A DNA stretch of 64,000 nt, taken from assembly GCF_947497935.1 (NCBI RefSeq), contig NZ_CANMIO010000001.1:62001-126000 (forward strand), in the 5' to 3' direction. Each line of letters opens with the position of its first letter. Position 1 is the stretch's first letter. The translations under genes and the position numbers were made by a program. The stretch is from an uncultured Shewanella sp. (GTDB taxonomy: Bacteria; Pseudomonadota; Gammaproteobacteria; Enterobacterales; Shewanellaceae). The notes under the pieces were generated by a model. That model saw only the letters and a program-made list of their open reading frames with translations. It had not been told where the DNA came from and did not search any database. Positions 35,839 through 45,005 of the stretch are shown one piece after another.

Positions 35839-37437
35839 GTGAGCGAGATTTCTTCTTCATCCTTGATTGAGTTAGCACTGGATCTGACCAATAGTTTAGC
35901 GACAAAAGATAGGTTTGAGCGTCTACTCAGTACGGTAAGGCACACCATTGCATGTGATGCAGTGGTATTGCTGCATGTTCAAGGGGAATTTTTAAAGCCC
36001 TTAGCCTTGCAAGGGCTGACAAAAGAAACCTTAGGCCGACGTTTTGAAATAGCGGCACATCCAAGGTTTGAGCAGCTTTGCGCATCATCAATCCCCTTGC
36101 GTTTTGCTAGTGATTGCCCGCTGAACGACCCTTATGACGGTCTAGTACTCGCTCACGCCGGTGATTTGCCTGTGCATGCTTGCATGGGCTTGCCACTATT
36201 ATCTGATAACAAGCTGATAGGTTTGTTAACGCTCGATAGTATGAGTCCCAATGTCTTTGATGATATTCCCAAGCGAACCTTAGATATTATCGCTGCGATG
36301 TCAGCGGCCACATTAAAAACCGCCATATTACTGCAACAGTTAGAGCAGCATTCCAAACATAACCAGCAAGTTGTGGCCGAACTGACCCATGAGGCACTAG
36401 TAAAAGATGGGGGGGAATTGATTGGTGAAAGCCAGATCATGTTGAAGCTAAAGCGTGAGATCAATATGGTCGCCGCCTCTAACTTTTCAATCTTAATAGA
36501 GGGGGAAACGGGCGTTGGTAAGGAGTTAGTAGCTAGAACCTTGCATCGACAGTCTAGCCGTTGTGATGGCCCATTAGTGTATGTGAACTGCGCAGCGCTA
36601 CCGGAAAGCTTGATTGAAAGTGAGCTATTTGGTCACGTAAAAGGCGCGTTTACGGGGGCAGATCGTAATCGCGTTGGTAAGTTTAACCTTGCTAGCGGCG
36701 GAACTATTTTTCTCGATGAGATAGGCGAGTTACCGTTAGCCGTACAGAGCAAGTTGCTACGAGTACTGCAAAACCAAGAGATCCAAGTGGTGGGTAAAGA
36801 TGCGATAGAGCATGTTGACGTAAGAATTTTGGCGGCAACGAACAGGCAATTAAAGGTTGAGGTTAAGGCTGGGCGCTTCAGAGCCGATCTCTATCACCGC
36901 TTGAGTGTCTATCCGGTTGCGGTACCGCCGTTAAGGTTTCGCGAAGGCGATATTAGTTTATTAACGGGTTATTTTATTGAGCTCACGCGACGAAAACTCG
37001 GGATTAGTCAGCTCACGTTAGAGGCCTGTGCGATAGATATGCTAAATCAATATGACTGGCCAGGTAATGTGCGCGAGCTTGAACATGTTATTAGCCGAGC
37101 TGCTTTACGGGCACGCAATGATTGTGTCTCACCGATAGTGCGTATTGGCATTAACCACCTTGCGCTAATGCTACCCGCGGCGAAGGTCAGTGAGCCCTTT
37201 GATGCTGATGCTAAGAGTGAGGCGCAAGACCATGGACCCAGGATGCAAGGTGAGCTGAACCTAAAGCAGCAAACAGATGATTTTCAGCGTAAGCTGATAT
37301 TACAAATCCTGACTCAGCAAAATGGCAATTGGTCGGCAACGGCCAAACAGTTACAGATGGATCGAGCTAACTTGAATCGGCTCGCTAAACGTTTAGGGGT
37401 TCGTGTGAGTAAGAGCATTGTCGTGAACGCAACATAA
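35839..37437 (+). CDS. norR: NorR, NO-responsive sigma-54-dependent activator
   Basis: About 532 residues from GTG 35839, whose N-terminus (VSEISSSSLIELALDL) aligns with E. coli NorR; TTG starts at 35827 and 35833 are alternatives. An N-terminal GAF domain (about 10-185) would hold the non-haem iron that senses NO. The AAA+ domain has Walker A GETGVGKE (about 220), the sigma-54-contact loop GAFTGA (about 270) and Walker B GGTIFLDEIGE. The C-terminal Fis-type HTH includes NWSATAKQLQMDRANLNRLAKR. It faces hmp, its likely target, and a cupin gene follows closely. Confidence 0.95.
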   Translation: MSEISSSSLIELALDLTNSLATKDRFERLLSTVRHTIACDAVVLLHVQGEFLKPLALQGLTKETLGRRFEIAAHPRFEQLCASSIPLRFASDCPLNDPYDGLVLAHAGDLPVHACMGLPLLSDNKLIGLLTLDSMSPNVFDDIPKRTLDIIAAMSAATLKTAILLQQLEQHSKHNQQVVAELTHEALVKDGGELIGESQIMLKLKREINMVAASNFSILIEGETGVGKELVARTLHRQSSRCDGPLVYVNCAALPESLIESELFGHVKGAFTGADRNRVGKFNLASGGTIFLDEIGELPLAVQSKLLRVLQNQEIQVVGKDAIEHVDVRILAATNRQLKVEVKAGRFRADLYHRLSVYPVAVPPLRFREGDISLLTGYFIELTRRKLGISQLTLEACAIDMLNQYDWPGNVRELEHVISRAALRARNDCVSPIVRIGINHLALMLPAAKVSEPFDADAKSEAQDHGPRMQGELNLKQQTDDFQRKLILQILTQQNGNWSATAKQLQMDRANLNRLAKRLGVRVSKSIVVNAT

Positions 37438-37450
37438 AAGGAGCTTGGCT

Positions 37451-37768
37451 ATGCAAAAGCAAAACCTATTTTCTACTCTCCCAAGCGACTTAATTGAAGA
37501 AGCGTTTGAGCCGATTGTAGAGCAAGGCGACCTGTTAATTGAACGTATCATCTCTAAAGCACATACCACGCCAGTGGGGGAATGGTACGATCAAGCGCGC
37601 AGTGAGTGGGTGGTGGTGATGCAGGGCGCGGCCAAGCTTGAATTTATTGATGGCTCGCTAGTTGAACTTAACCCGGGGGATCATCTTAATATACCCGCCC
37701 ACGTTAAACATCGAGTGGCGTGGACGAGCGAAGAAGTTGAGACCGTCTGGTTAGCCGTTCACTATTAA
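37451..37768 (+). CDS. Cupin-domain protein downstream of norR
   Basis: About 105 residues from ATG 37451, with AAAAGGAG 7 nt before it. A single cupin barrel: motif 1 region HTTPVGEWYDQARSEWVVVMQG, with SLVELNPGDHLNIPAHVKHRV as motif 2 (GDxxxIPxxxxHRV). His/Glu metal ligands are partly recognisable (the usual HxH of motif 1 is not). The gene starts 13 bases after the norR stop, so it is almost certainly in the norR operon, suggesting a role linked to NO stress. Enzyme activity is unknown. Confidence 0.82.
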   Translation: MQKQNLFSTLPSDLIEEAFEPIVEQGDLLIERIISKAHTTPVGEWYDQARSEWVVVMQGAAKLEFIDGSLVELNPGDHLNIPAHVKHRVAWTSEEVETVWLAVHY

Positions 37769-37817
37769 TCGCGATTAAGACCAATAGCGAATTGGTTAAA
37801 AATTGATTTTATATTAG

Positions 37818-37841
37818 CTAAGGCCAAAGCTCGGCCTTTTT
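37818..37841 (+). terminator. Terminator of norR-cupin
   Basis: AAGGCC (37820-37825) / GGCCTT (37833-37838) followed by TTT. The stem is short but the T run is in place. Confidence 0.7.
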
Positions 37842-37849
37842 GCTATAAT
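37841..37849 (+). promoter_or_regulatory. Extended -10 promoter of rlhA
   Basis: TGCTATAAT is a perfect extended -10 (TGn-TATAAT), 44 bases before the rlhA ATG and directly after the preceding terminator. No -35 is evident, as is common for extended -10 promoters. Confidence 0.75.
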
Positions 37850-37892
37850 CTTCGCCCAAAATATCTGTGTTAACCCTTTTTGAGTGATTTTT

Positions 37893-39830
37893 ATGAGCAA
37901 TGTTGGCATCTACAACCCAGAAGATAAGGCGACTGACGAGGTGCATTCTCCATTAGAGATGCAAAATAATCGTCTAGAGCTGCTGGCTCCAGCAAAAAAT
38001 GCTGACTATGGTATCGAAGCGATCCGCCATGGTGCTGACGCGGTTTACATTGGTGGCCCAGCGTTCGGTGCCCGTGCCACAGCCGGTAACAGCGTCGAAG
38101 ACATTGCTCGTCTATGTAGCTTTGCTCATCAATATCACGCCCAAGTGTTTGTCGCTATCAATACCATTTTGATGGATGACGAGCTAGATGCGGCGCAAAA
38201 ACTCATCTGGGAAGTGTACGAAGCGGGCGCCGACGCGTTAATCGTGCAAGATATGGGCATATTGCAGCTCGACCTACCGCCGATTGCATTGCATGCCAGC
38301 ACACAGATGGATAACCGTAGTCCAGAAAAGGTCGCTTTCTTAGAGCAGGTGGGTTTCTCCCAAGTGGTACTGGCGCGTGAACTTGGTTTAAGCCAAATTC
38401 GCGATGTTGCCGCTAACACTAATATGCAGATTGAGTTCTTTATTCACGGTGCATTGTGTGTCGCCTTCAGTGGCCTGTGTAACTTGAGCCACTCATTCAG
38501 TAACCGCAGTGCTAACCGTGGTGAATGCTCGCAGCTGTGTCGTTTACCTGCAGATCTTAAGACTCGTCAGGGCGAAGTACTCGCGCAAAATGAGCACCTA
38601 TTATCCCTTAAAGATAATAACCAGACAGACAACTTAGAAGCCTTGATCGATGCGGGCGTACGCTCGTTTAAGATTGAGGGGCGTCTAAAAGATTTAAGCT
38701 ATGTTAAAAACGTCACTGCTCATTATCGTCAAGAGTTAGACAAAATCATTGCTCGCCGTAGTGAGTTTGTCGCTTCATCTCATGGTCGCTGTGAGCACAC
38801 TTTTACGCCGGATCCTGAAAAGACCTTTAACCGTGGCAAGACTGATTACTTTGTCCATGAACGCAGCCAAGGTATGAATGACTTCCGCTCGCCAAAATAT
38901 ATTGGTGAAGAGGTCGCAACCGTTAAGCATATTGGTAAAGACTATATTGAAGTGACTTCGAATGAGACCTTCAATAACGGTGATGGCTTGTGTTTCTTCC
39001 CAAGCGATTACGCCGAAGCTAAGCAATCTGATGACAAGCTAAAAGGCCTGCGTGTTAACCGCGCCGAAGGCTTAAAGCTATTTGTACTGCGTATGCCTAA
39101 AGAGCTTAAAGTGGGTATGACGATTTACCGTAACCACAACCAAGCCTTTGAGACGGTACTGGCGAAAGAGTCTGCTAAGCGCATTATTGGCGTCGATTTA
39201 GTGCTAGCCGATACAGATGACGGCGTATCGCTGAGCATGACTGACGTTTATGGCCACACAGCTACGCAGTCATTAGCGGTTGAGAAAACAGCGGCAACCG
39301 ATATCGAAAAAGCACAGCAAGGCCTGCGTAAGCAGCTTTCAAAGCTGGGTAGTACCGACTTTAAAGCTCACAATATTTTAATTGAAACCGCCGAGACTTG
39401 GTTTATCCCAACATCACTGTTAAACGGCCTGCGCCGTGATACGGTTGCGGCATTAGAGCTTGCACGAGTGGAAGGTTATCAACGTCCTAAGGCGTGGAAA
39501 TATAACCAGGATGCGGTCTATCCGGTTAAGCATCTGAGCTACCTTGGCAACGTGGCAAACGAGCAAGCTAAAGCTTTTTATCAGCGTCATGGGGTGATTG
39601 AAATTCAAGATACCTATGAGAAGAACGGCATCAATGAAGATGTGCCTCTGATGGTGACTAAGCACTGTTTACGCTTTAACTTTAATCTTTGCCCTAAAGA
39701 AGTGCCGGGGATCAAGGCTGATCCTATGGTATTAGAAATTGGCAAAGATGTGCTTAAGCTAGTGTTCGACTGCCCGAAATGTGAAATGATGGTAGTGGGT
39801 GAGAACAGACAAGTTCGCAGCCCTGATTAG
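37893..39830 (+). CDS. rlhA: RlhA (YdcP), peptidase-U32-family 23S rRNA C2501 hydroxylase
   Basis: About 645 residues from ATG 37893; a GTG nine bases earlier is also in frame. The U32 signature FFIHGALCVAFSGLCN...SANRGECSQLCR is present with its Cys set, and a later Cys pair CPKCEM lies near the C-terminus. The protein aligns end to end with E. coli RlhA (LLSPAR-like LLAPAKNADYGIEAIRHGA, IEGRLKDLSYVKN, EKTFNRGKTDYF). RlhA hydroxylates C2501 of 23S rRNA using prephenate-dependent chemistry. The C-terminus is slightly shorter than in E. coli (653). It is preceded by its own extended -10 promoter. Confidence 0.92.
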   Translation: MSNVGIYNPEDKATDEVHSPLEMQNNRLELLAPAKNADYGIEAIRHGADAVYIGGPAFGARATAGNSVEDIARLCSFAHQYHAQVFVAINTILMDDELDAAQKLIWEVYEAGADALIVQDMGILQLDLPPIALHASTQMDNRSPEKVAFLEQVGFSQVVLARELGLSQIRDVAANTNMQIEFFIHGALCVAFSGLCNLSHSFSNRSANRGECSQLCRLPADLKTRQGEVLAQNEHLLSLKDNNQTDNLEALIDAGVRSFKIEGRLKDLSYVKNVTAHYRQELDKIIARRSEFVASSHGRCEHTFTPDPEKTFNRGKTDYFVHERSQGMNDFRSPKYIGEEVATVKHIGKDYIEVTSNETFNNGDGLCFFPSDYAEAKQSDDKLKGLRVNRAEGLKLFVLRMPKELKVGMTIYRNHNQAFETVLAKESAKRIIGVDLVLADTDDGVSLSMTDVYGHTATQSLAVEKTAATDIEKAQQGLRKQLSKLGSTDFKAHNILIETAETWFIPTSLLNGLRRDTVAALELARVEGYQRPKAWKYNQDAVYPVKHLSYLGNVANEQAKAFYQRHGVIEIQDTYEKNGINEDVPLMVTKHCLRFNFNLCPKEVPGIKADPMVLEIGKDVLKLVFDCPKCEMMVVGENRQVRSPD

Positions 39831-39883
39831 ATCCATCGCACGTCGGCGGATCAAGTTTACTCACACTATTAAGGAAAATAGAC

Positions 39884-40258
39884 ATGGGATTATTAGATTC
39901 GCTGATGGGCAACGCATCAGAGGTTAACCTCGAAGAGTTAACGCAAGAGCTTAGCCCAATTATGGCTGACGACGAGTCGTTAACCTTGGCCTACAAGGTT
40001 ATTCGCGACATGTTCGTGTTCACCAATAAGCGCCTTATCTTAATTGATAAACAAGGCGTTACCGGTAAGAAGGTGAGCTACCATTCGGTGCCCTATAAGT
40101 CGATAACCCATTTTGAAGTGGAAACCGCTGGCACGTTTGATATGGACGCCGAGTTAAAGATTTGGATCTCTGGTCAAAAAGATCCTTTAGTCAAAGAACT
40201 AAAGCGTGGCACTGATGTGGTCGGCATACAAAAGACCATCGCTAACCTGTCTTTGTAG
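39884..40258 (+). CDS. Bacterial PH-domain protein
   Basis: This 124-residue protein matches the small bacterial pleckstrin-homology family (DUF1696 type). The central beta strands YKVIRDMFVFTNKRLILIDKQG and SVPYKSITHFEVETAG are diagnostic, and ELKIWISG and a C-terminal helix follow. Proteins of this group form ring-like oligomers in crystal structures, but their role is unknown. It is soluble with no signal peptide. It follows rlhA by 53 bases and may be co-transcribed. Confidence 0.85.
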   Translation: MGLLDSLMGNASEVNLEELTQELSPIMADDESLTLAYKVIRDMFVFTNKRLILIDKQGVTGKKVSYHSVPYKSITHFEVETAGTFDMDAELKIWISGQKDPLVKELKRGTDVVGIQKTIANLSL

Positions 40259-40331
40259 GCTGTTATCAATAAAGTAGGCAGCTAAAACATCAATATTACA
40301 GCCTGGTATATTCAGCTTGATATATTGAACT

Positions 40332-41525
40332 TTAGCTGCGACTTTGCCACTGCCAACTAGGCTTAGTTAATATATCCTGCCCGACAATTTCTGTTTGCCC
40401 CAACTGCTTATCTAGCTCAATAACATTACAATCTTCAAATTGGTTTAACGCGTTAATCAATCGATTGGCATGGGACACAATCCATAACTGACAATGCTCA
40501 GATGCTTTGGCGATTAACCGCGAAAGTGCTGGCAATAAGTCTGGGTGTAAACTGGTCTCAGGCTCATTGAGCACCATTAGTTCTGGTGGCCTTGGCGTAA
40601 GTAGTGCCGCAACTAATAATAAATACCGTAAGGTGCCATCGGATAACTCAGATGCCGATAACGGCCTAAGTAGGCCATGCTGGTGAAACTGAATACTTAG
40701 GGTGCCGTTAGACTCATAACTAATCAGTACATGTGCGCCGGGAAAGGCGTCACTGACGGCATCATCGAAGGCTTGTTTATCGCCTATTTCAAATATGGTT
40801 TGAATCGCCGAAGCGAGATCTCTGCCGTCATGATGTAACACAGGTGTTTGCGTACCGAGCAGAGATTTTCTCGCTGGCGCATCGCTATCACTTCTGAAAT
40901 GATCGTAAAAACGCCAGGCACGGATATTGTCCCTAAGACGTATTACCTCGGGTGTGCGCTGTGGATCGGCAAGTTCAGTGAAAATACTGTCGCTATGCTG
41001 CATTTGCACATTGAGGGTTTGCCAACCGGCTTGTTTCTTTTGTTCTACTTGGTGCTCAGTTCGTGTCTTAACTAGCGCACCGCGGCGCTCTAGTAATACG
41101 CTTGCAGGGCGATATTGATTACCGACCCATATCGCTTCGCGCTTAATTTGCGGATCTAAGCCAAACAGCGTGGTGGAGTCGGGTTTAGGTAAACCCAACT
41201 CAATTAGGTAGCTAAATTCATCACTGGCAAAGCCTAGCTTTAAGCGTTTTACCTGTTGGCGTACTGTGGGCTCAATATCCACGTCACCACTTAGCATTCG
41301 CTTTGAGATGTTTTCCGGACCAGCCCAAAAACTCGAATCAAGCCCCCCTTCTTGCGCCAGCGCGTTGACCACGCCACCTTGGGCCGTTTGAGCGAGTAAA
41401 CGAAGAGCCTTATATAGATTCGACTTACCCGAGCCGTTAGCGCCAGTAACTAAGTTCAGCTGCGATAAAGGGATCACCACTTCGCGTAGTGAACGGTAGT
41501 TTTGAATAGCTAAGGTGGTCAGCAT
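40332..41525 (-). CDS. AAA ATPase (RecF/SMC-like, AAA_21)
   Basis: This 397-residue protein has an N-terminal Walker A, NLVTGANGSGKSNLYKALRLL (about residues 24-44), and a C-terminal ABC-type signature with Walker B PELMVLNEPETSLHPDL (about 320) and a D-loop/H region (WIVSHANRL). This is the RecF/SMC-like head without a long coiled coil. Solitary AAA_21 ATPases occur both in defence pairs (with TOPRIM or nuclease partners) and as housekeeping proteins; no partner nuclease is adjacent here, so I do not call it defence. AAGGA precedes the ATG. Confidence 0.85.
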   Translation of the reverse strand: MLTTLAIQNYRSLREVVIPLSQLNLVTGANGSGKSNLYKALRLLAQTAQGGVVNALAQEGGLDSSFWAGPENISKRMLSGDVDIEPTVRQQVKRLKLGFASDEFSYLIELGLPKPDSTTLFGLDPQIKREAIWVGNQYRPASVLLERRGALVKTRTEHQVEQKKQAGWQTLNVQMQHSDSIFTELADPQRTPEVIRLRDNIRAWRFYDHFRSDSDAPARKSLLGTQTPVLHHDGRDLASAIQTIFEIGDKQAFDDAVSDAFPGAHVLISYESNGTLSIQFHQHGLLRPLSASELSDGTLRYLLLVAALLTPRPPELMVLNEPETSLHPDLLPALSRLIAKASEHCQLWIVSHANRLINALNQFEDCNVIELDKQLGQTEIVGQDILTKPSWQWQSRS

Positions 41526-41635
41526 ATTAAACTCTTATCCTTTAAATAGGTTCAGAGGGCACTTAGTGACTAGCACTTAAAGAGTGGGAGCATTGTTTCG
41601 ATGGCTCTGGAAAGTAGCGTTAATGGTTTTCAAGC

Positions 41636-42082
41636 TTATTCCGCGGCGAGCTTTATTGCTTTTGCGAGTGCGAGTAAACCATTAGTGCGAGAGGGGCTGA
41701 GCTGGCCTTGCAGTCCAAGCTGAGTAAAATAGTCGTCAGGGCTAAATGCGGAGATCTCACTGCTGCTCTTGCCATTACAGGCGATTAATAGCAGGGCGAC
41801 TAGGCCTTTTACGATGCGAGCATCGCTGTCGGCAAGGAAGTAATGTTTGCCATCAATTTCACAGTGATACAACCAGGCGTTACTCTCACAGCCTCGCACC
41901 TGAGCGCTATCAACCCGTAAGTCGTCATCGAGCTTGGGTAGACTTTTACCTAATAGCATAATTTGACGGTAGCGCTCCTGCCAGTTACCCGCTTGCTCAA
42001 ATAATGCCACAGTTGCTGCGGTATCACTCTCATGGGCTAATGCTAAAAACTGCTCTGCAGTAGGCTTTACTTGCTGACTCAT
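41636..42082 (-). CDS. csdE: CsdE, sulfur acceptor for cysteine desulfurase
   Basis: This 148-residue SufE-family protein carries the sulfur-accepting Cys in QVRGCESNAWL (Cys65). SufE and CsdE are alike; the nearby csdA supports CsdE (147 residues in E. coli). It accepts persulfide from CsdA and passes sulfur on, for example to CsdL/TcdA for tRNA ct6A in E. coli. It lies on the same strand as csdA but 429 bases away, with a composite repeat between them. Confidence 0.9.
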   Translation of the reverse strand: MSQQVKPTAEQFLALAHESDTAATVALFEQAGNWQERYRQIMLLGKSLPKLDDDLRVDSAQVRGCESNAWLYHCEIDGKHYFLADSDARIVKGLVALLLIACNGKSSSEISAFSPDDYFTQLGLQGQLSPSRTNGLLALAKAIKLAAE

Positions 42083-42511
42083 ACACGACCTAATTTGAAT
42101 TAATAATATAATAAAAACGTGCTTAGTTTTTATAGAACCTAGAACCTAGAGCACTCGTAAACTCGCTGCTAGAGCGGACTTCGTCCTGCTATACAACCAA
42201 GAGCCTACATTTTTGCCTTAATGTAGGTTGGGCTTTAGTCCATCAGCTTTGCAGTTTACCCTGCCTGTGCTGACGGCATAAATGCCGACCTACTTTAGAA
42301 GAAGGGCTTAGGTTCTCGGGCGTTCGCAAGCTCACTTCTAGGACGGCCTTCTTTGATGCTCTTCTGCTTTTGCCTTTCTGGCTTTATCCGTCTTGGCTTT
42401 TCCTAGACCTTTCTTTCCAAGCTCTTCCGGCTTTACTCGGCTGTTACTGTCTCTGCCTATACCGTCTTGGCTTTTCCTAGAACCTAGAACCTAGAACCTA
42501 GAACCTATCTT
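42083..42511. other. csdA-csdE gap, occupied by composite repeat copy B
   Basis: The 429-base gap is almost entirely repeat (42135-42508). No gene is supported. The same genes are usually close together, so the insertion probably interrupted an operon. Confidence 0.7.
42135..42508. repeat. Composite CTAG-rich repeat, copy B
   Basis: It begins with AGAACCTAGAACCTAGAG and ends with a 7-bp tandem AACCTAG (four units, about 42479-42508). Within are a CTAGAGCGGACTTCGTCCTG module (from 42169, ending CTATAC), the REP-like unit TGTAGGTTGGGCTTTAGTCC (from 42222) with GACGGCATAAATGCCGACC, and a pyrimidine-rich tract (about 42340-42480) with CTTTTCCTAG that is the opposite-strand counterpart of copy A's purine-rich tract. 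Confidence 0.85.
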
Positions 42512-43723
42512 TTACAACAACAACTCTTTCACTGACTCCATCGCCTCAATAAAGCGGTCGATATCGGCCATATTAGTATAAACCCCAATCGAAGCGCGGC
42601 AGCAGCCTTTTAAGCCTAAGCTTTGCATCAGTGGCATAGCGCAGTGATGGCCACAGCGCACGGCTATGCCTTGTTGGTCGAGTAAAATGCCTACATCTTG
42701 ATGATGTTCATCGGCCAGATTAAAGGCGACGGCGCCAAGGTTATCCTTGTGAGCACCGTAAAGCACCACATCGCCCATGTTTTGTAGCGCGTCTTGCAGG
42801 TAGTTAAGCAACTCTTGCTCTTTAGCATGGATCTGCTCGCTTGGCAGCGCCTCGATGAAGTCAATCGCCGCACCTAAGCCAATCACTTCTGCTATCGGTG
42901 GTGTGCCTGCTTCTAAGCGGTTGGGCAGAATATTAAACTCTGTTTGCTCGAAGTTGACGCTTTTAATCATCTCGCCGCCCGTAATCAGTGGACTTAACTT
43001 GTCCAGAATATCGAAGCGGCCATAGAGCGCGCCTATGCCCGTTGGACCATACATCTTATGGCCAGAGAATACATAGAAGTCACACCCGATACTTTGTACA
43101 TCGACACTCATATGGGCGATAGCCTGAGCCCCGTCGACTAAGGTGATGGCGCCAACTTGTTTGGCTTTGCTGACTAGCTCTTTGACTGGGTTGACTGTGC
43201 CCAGCGCGTTCGACACATGACTTAGGGCGACGATGGCTGGCTTTTCAGCGAGCAAAGCATCGAAAGCATCAATGTCTAGTCGGCAATCTGTAGTCAGCGG
43301 AATCGGTCTTATCACTGCGCCGGTGCGTTTAGCAAGCTCTTGCCAAGGCACAATATTGGCGTGGTGAGCGGCGCTATCGATAAGAATCAGGTTACCTTGC
43401 TGTATCTGAGCCGTTAAGCCGTTAGCGACGGTATTGATCGATTCGGTCGTGCCATGGGTAAAGATGATCTCTTCACGTCGATTGGCATTAATGAACTGGC
43501 GCAGCTTGTCACGTACCGCTTCATACTGGCTGGTGGCACGAGCTGATAGCTGATGAGCTGCGCGATGCACATTGGCATTATCATGCTGATAATAGTGATT
43601 CATGGCATCGATCACTTGCTGAGGTTTCTGACTGGTAGCCGCCGTGTCTAGATAGCATAAAGGGTAGCCGTCATTAGACTGAGAAAGAGTTGGGAATTGT
43701 GACCGCAGCGTTGAGAGATCCAT
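42512..43723 (-). CDS. csdA: CsdA, cysteine desulfurase
   Basis: This 403-residue PLP enzyme removes sulfur from cysteine to give a persulfide. The PLP lysine is in YVFSGHKMYGPTGIGALYG (about residue 221). The active-site Cys is in GIAVRCGHHCAMP (about 357), of the SufS/CsdA group-II type, and GCCRASIGVYTN is near the C-terminus. CsdA hands sulfur to CsdE, encoded downstream beyond the repeat. The gene follows the terminator of tas, so it needs its own promoter. Confidence 0.93.
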   Translation of the reverse strand: MDLSTLRSQFPTLSQSNDGYPLCYLDTAATSQKPQQVIDAMNHYYQHDNANVHRAAHQLSARATSQYEAVRDKLRQFINANRREEIIFTHGTTESINTVANGLTAQIQQGNLILIDSAAHHANIVPWQELAKRTGAVIRPIPLTTDCRLDIDAFDALLAEKPAIVALSHVSNALGTVNPVKELVSKAKQVGAITLVDGAQAIAHMSVDVQSIGCDFYVFSGHKMYGPTGIGALYGRFDILDKLSPLITGGEMIKSVNFEQTEFNILPNRLEAGTPPIAEVIGLGAAIDFIEALPSEQIHAKEQELLNYLQDALQNMGDVVLYGAHKDNLGAVAFNLADEHHQDVGILLDQQGIAVRCGHHCAMPLMQSLGLKGCCRASIGVYTNMADIDRFIEAMESVKELLL

Positions 43724-43749
43724 TAATTGATCCGAGGTTATCGATAAAA

Positions 43750-43788
43750 TAAAAAGGCGCTCAGATCTTGTAAGATCTAAGCGCCTAA
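43750..43788 (-). terminator. Terminator of tas
   Basis: On the minus strand, AGGCGC...AGATCTT pairs with AAGATCT...GCGCCT (43755-43786) and is followed by TTTTTATTTTAT. It lies between tas and csdA. Confidence 0.88.
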
Positions 43789-43819
43789 AGCAAGGTTAGA
43801 CGACTAAAATAGCCTGTTT

Positions 43820-44863
43820 TTATGGGCAAGGCAGGCGATAGAGTAGTGCTAACTCATCTAAGCGTCGCATTAGCTCTGGTGAAATACTGCAGTTTACACT
43901 GTCGATATTCTCTTTAAGCTGCTCAAGATTAGTGGCGCCAATGATATTCGACGCGACAAACTTTCTAGAGTTTACAAAGGCTAATGCCATCTGCGCCGGG
44001 CTCATATTAAATTCGCGGGCTAACTCGACATAAGCTTTAGTGGCGTCAAGTGCCATTTGGGTGCCGGTATAACGAGCGAAGCGCTTAAACAGCGTCATTC
44101 TCGCACCTTCTGGCCATTGGTCATTGAGGTATTTGCCCGACAAAGCACCAAAGGCTAGAGGCGAATAAGCCAGTAATGGCACTTCTTCACGGTGGCTTAC
44201 CTCTGCCATTCCCACTTCATAGCTGCGATTGAGCAGATTATAGGGGTTCTGCACCGAGACGATTTTAGGTAAATCATGTTTCTCGGCTAAACGTAGATAC
44301 TCCATAAAACCCCAGGGCGTTTCATTAGAAATCCCGATATAGCGGATTTTACCTGCCTTAACCAGAGAAGCTAGCGCTTCTAAGGTGTCGATAATCGGCG
44401 TTTGCTTCTCGTGTTCATCTTGCTGCTGATAGCCAAGCTCACCGAAGAAGTTGGTGTTTCTATCGGGCCAATGAACCTGATACAGATCGATAGTATCGAG
44501 TTGTAAGCGTTCGAGGGAGGCGTCGACCGCGGCATGGATATTGCGCCAATCTAACGCCATATTCGGGCGGATATAATCACTCTTACCGCCAGGTGCAGCG
44601 ACTTTAGTGGCGATAATGAGATTATCGCGATTACCTCTTTGCTTAAGGTAGTTACCTAGAATTATTTCTGTTTCACCTTGAGTTTCAGCCTCTGGTGGCA
44701 CAGGGTACATCTCAGCCGTATCGATAAAGTTAATGCCTTTACCGATAGCATAATCGAGCTGTTCGAATGCTTGTGCTTGGGTGTTTTGAGCGCCCCAAGT
44801 CATTGTACCTAAACAAATTTGGCTAACGTTTAAACTTGAATGGGAAAGACGTTTATATTCCAT
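43820..44863 (-). CDS. tas: Tas, NADP(H)-dependent aldo-keto reductase
   Basis: This 347-residue TIM-barrel aldo-keto reductase has Asp and Tyr of the active site in INFIDTAEMYPVPPEAET, Lys in IIATKVAAPGG and His in LYQVHWPDR. The N-terminus EYKRLSHSSLNVSQICLGTMTWG and later IGISNETPWG match E. coli Tas closely, a protein known for suppressing tyrosine auxotrophy. Cofactor is probably NADPH. It is a single-gene unit with its own terminator. Confidence 0.9.
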   Translation of the reverse strand: MEYKRLSHSSLNVSQICLGTMTWGAQNTQAQAFEQLDYAIGKGINFIDTAEMYPVPPEAETQGETEIILGNYLKQRGNRDNLIIATKVAAPGGKSDYIRPNMALDWRNIHAAVDASLERLQLDTIDLYQVHWPDRNTNFFGELGYQQQDEHEKQTPIIDTLEALASLVKAGKIRYIGISNETPWGFMEYLRLAEKHDLPKIVSVQNPYNLLNRSYEVGMAEVSHREEVPLLAYSPLAFGALSGKYLNDQWPEGARMTLFKRFARYTGTQMALDATKAYVELAREFNMSPAQMALAFVNSRKFVASNIIGATNLEQLKENIDSVNCSISPELMRRLDELALLYRLPCP

Positions 44864-45005
44864 AAAAACTCACTTATACGTGAATACACTTAATCTGAGG
44901 CTAGCAATATTTAATGATAAAAACCATAAACTTATGATTGTATTACATGCTTAAGCCTACAAATAGGCCCGCTTGAGGCTAAAAGCAATCATATATTTAG
45001 CAGGA

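Noticed and set aside
40332..41525. AAA ATPase as an anti-phage defence gene
   Set aside because: No nuclease, TOPRIM or reverse transcriptase partner is adjacent and the neighbours are housekeeping genes.
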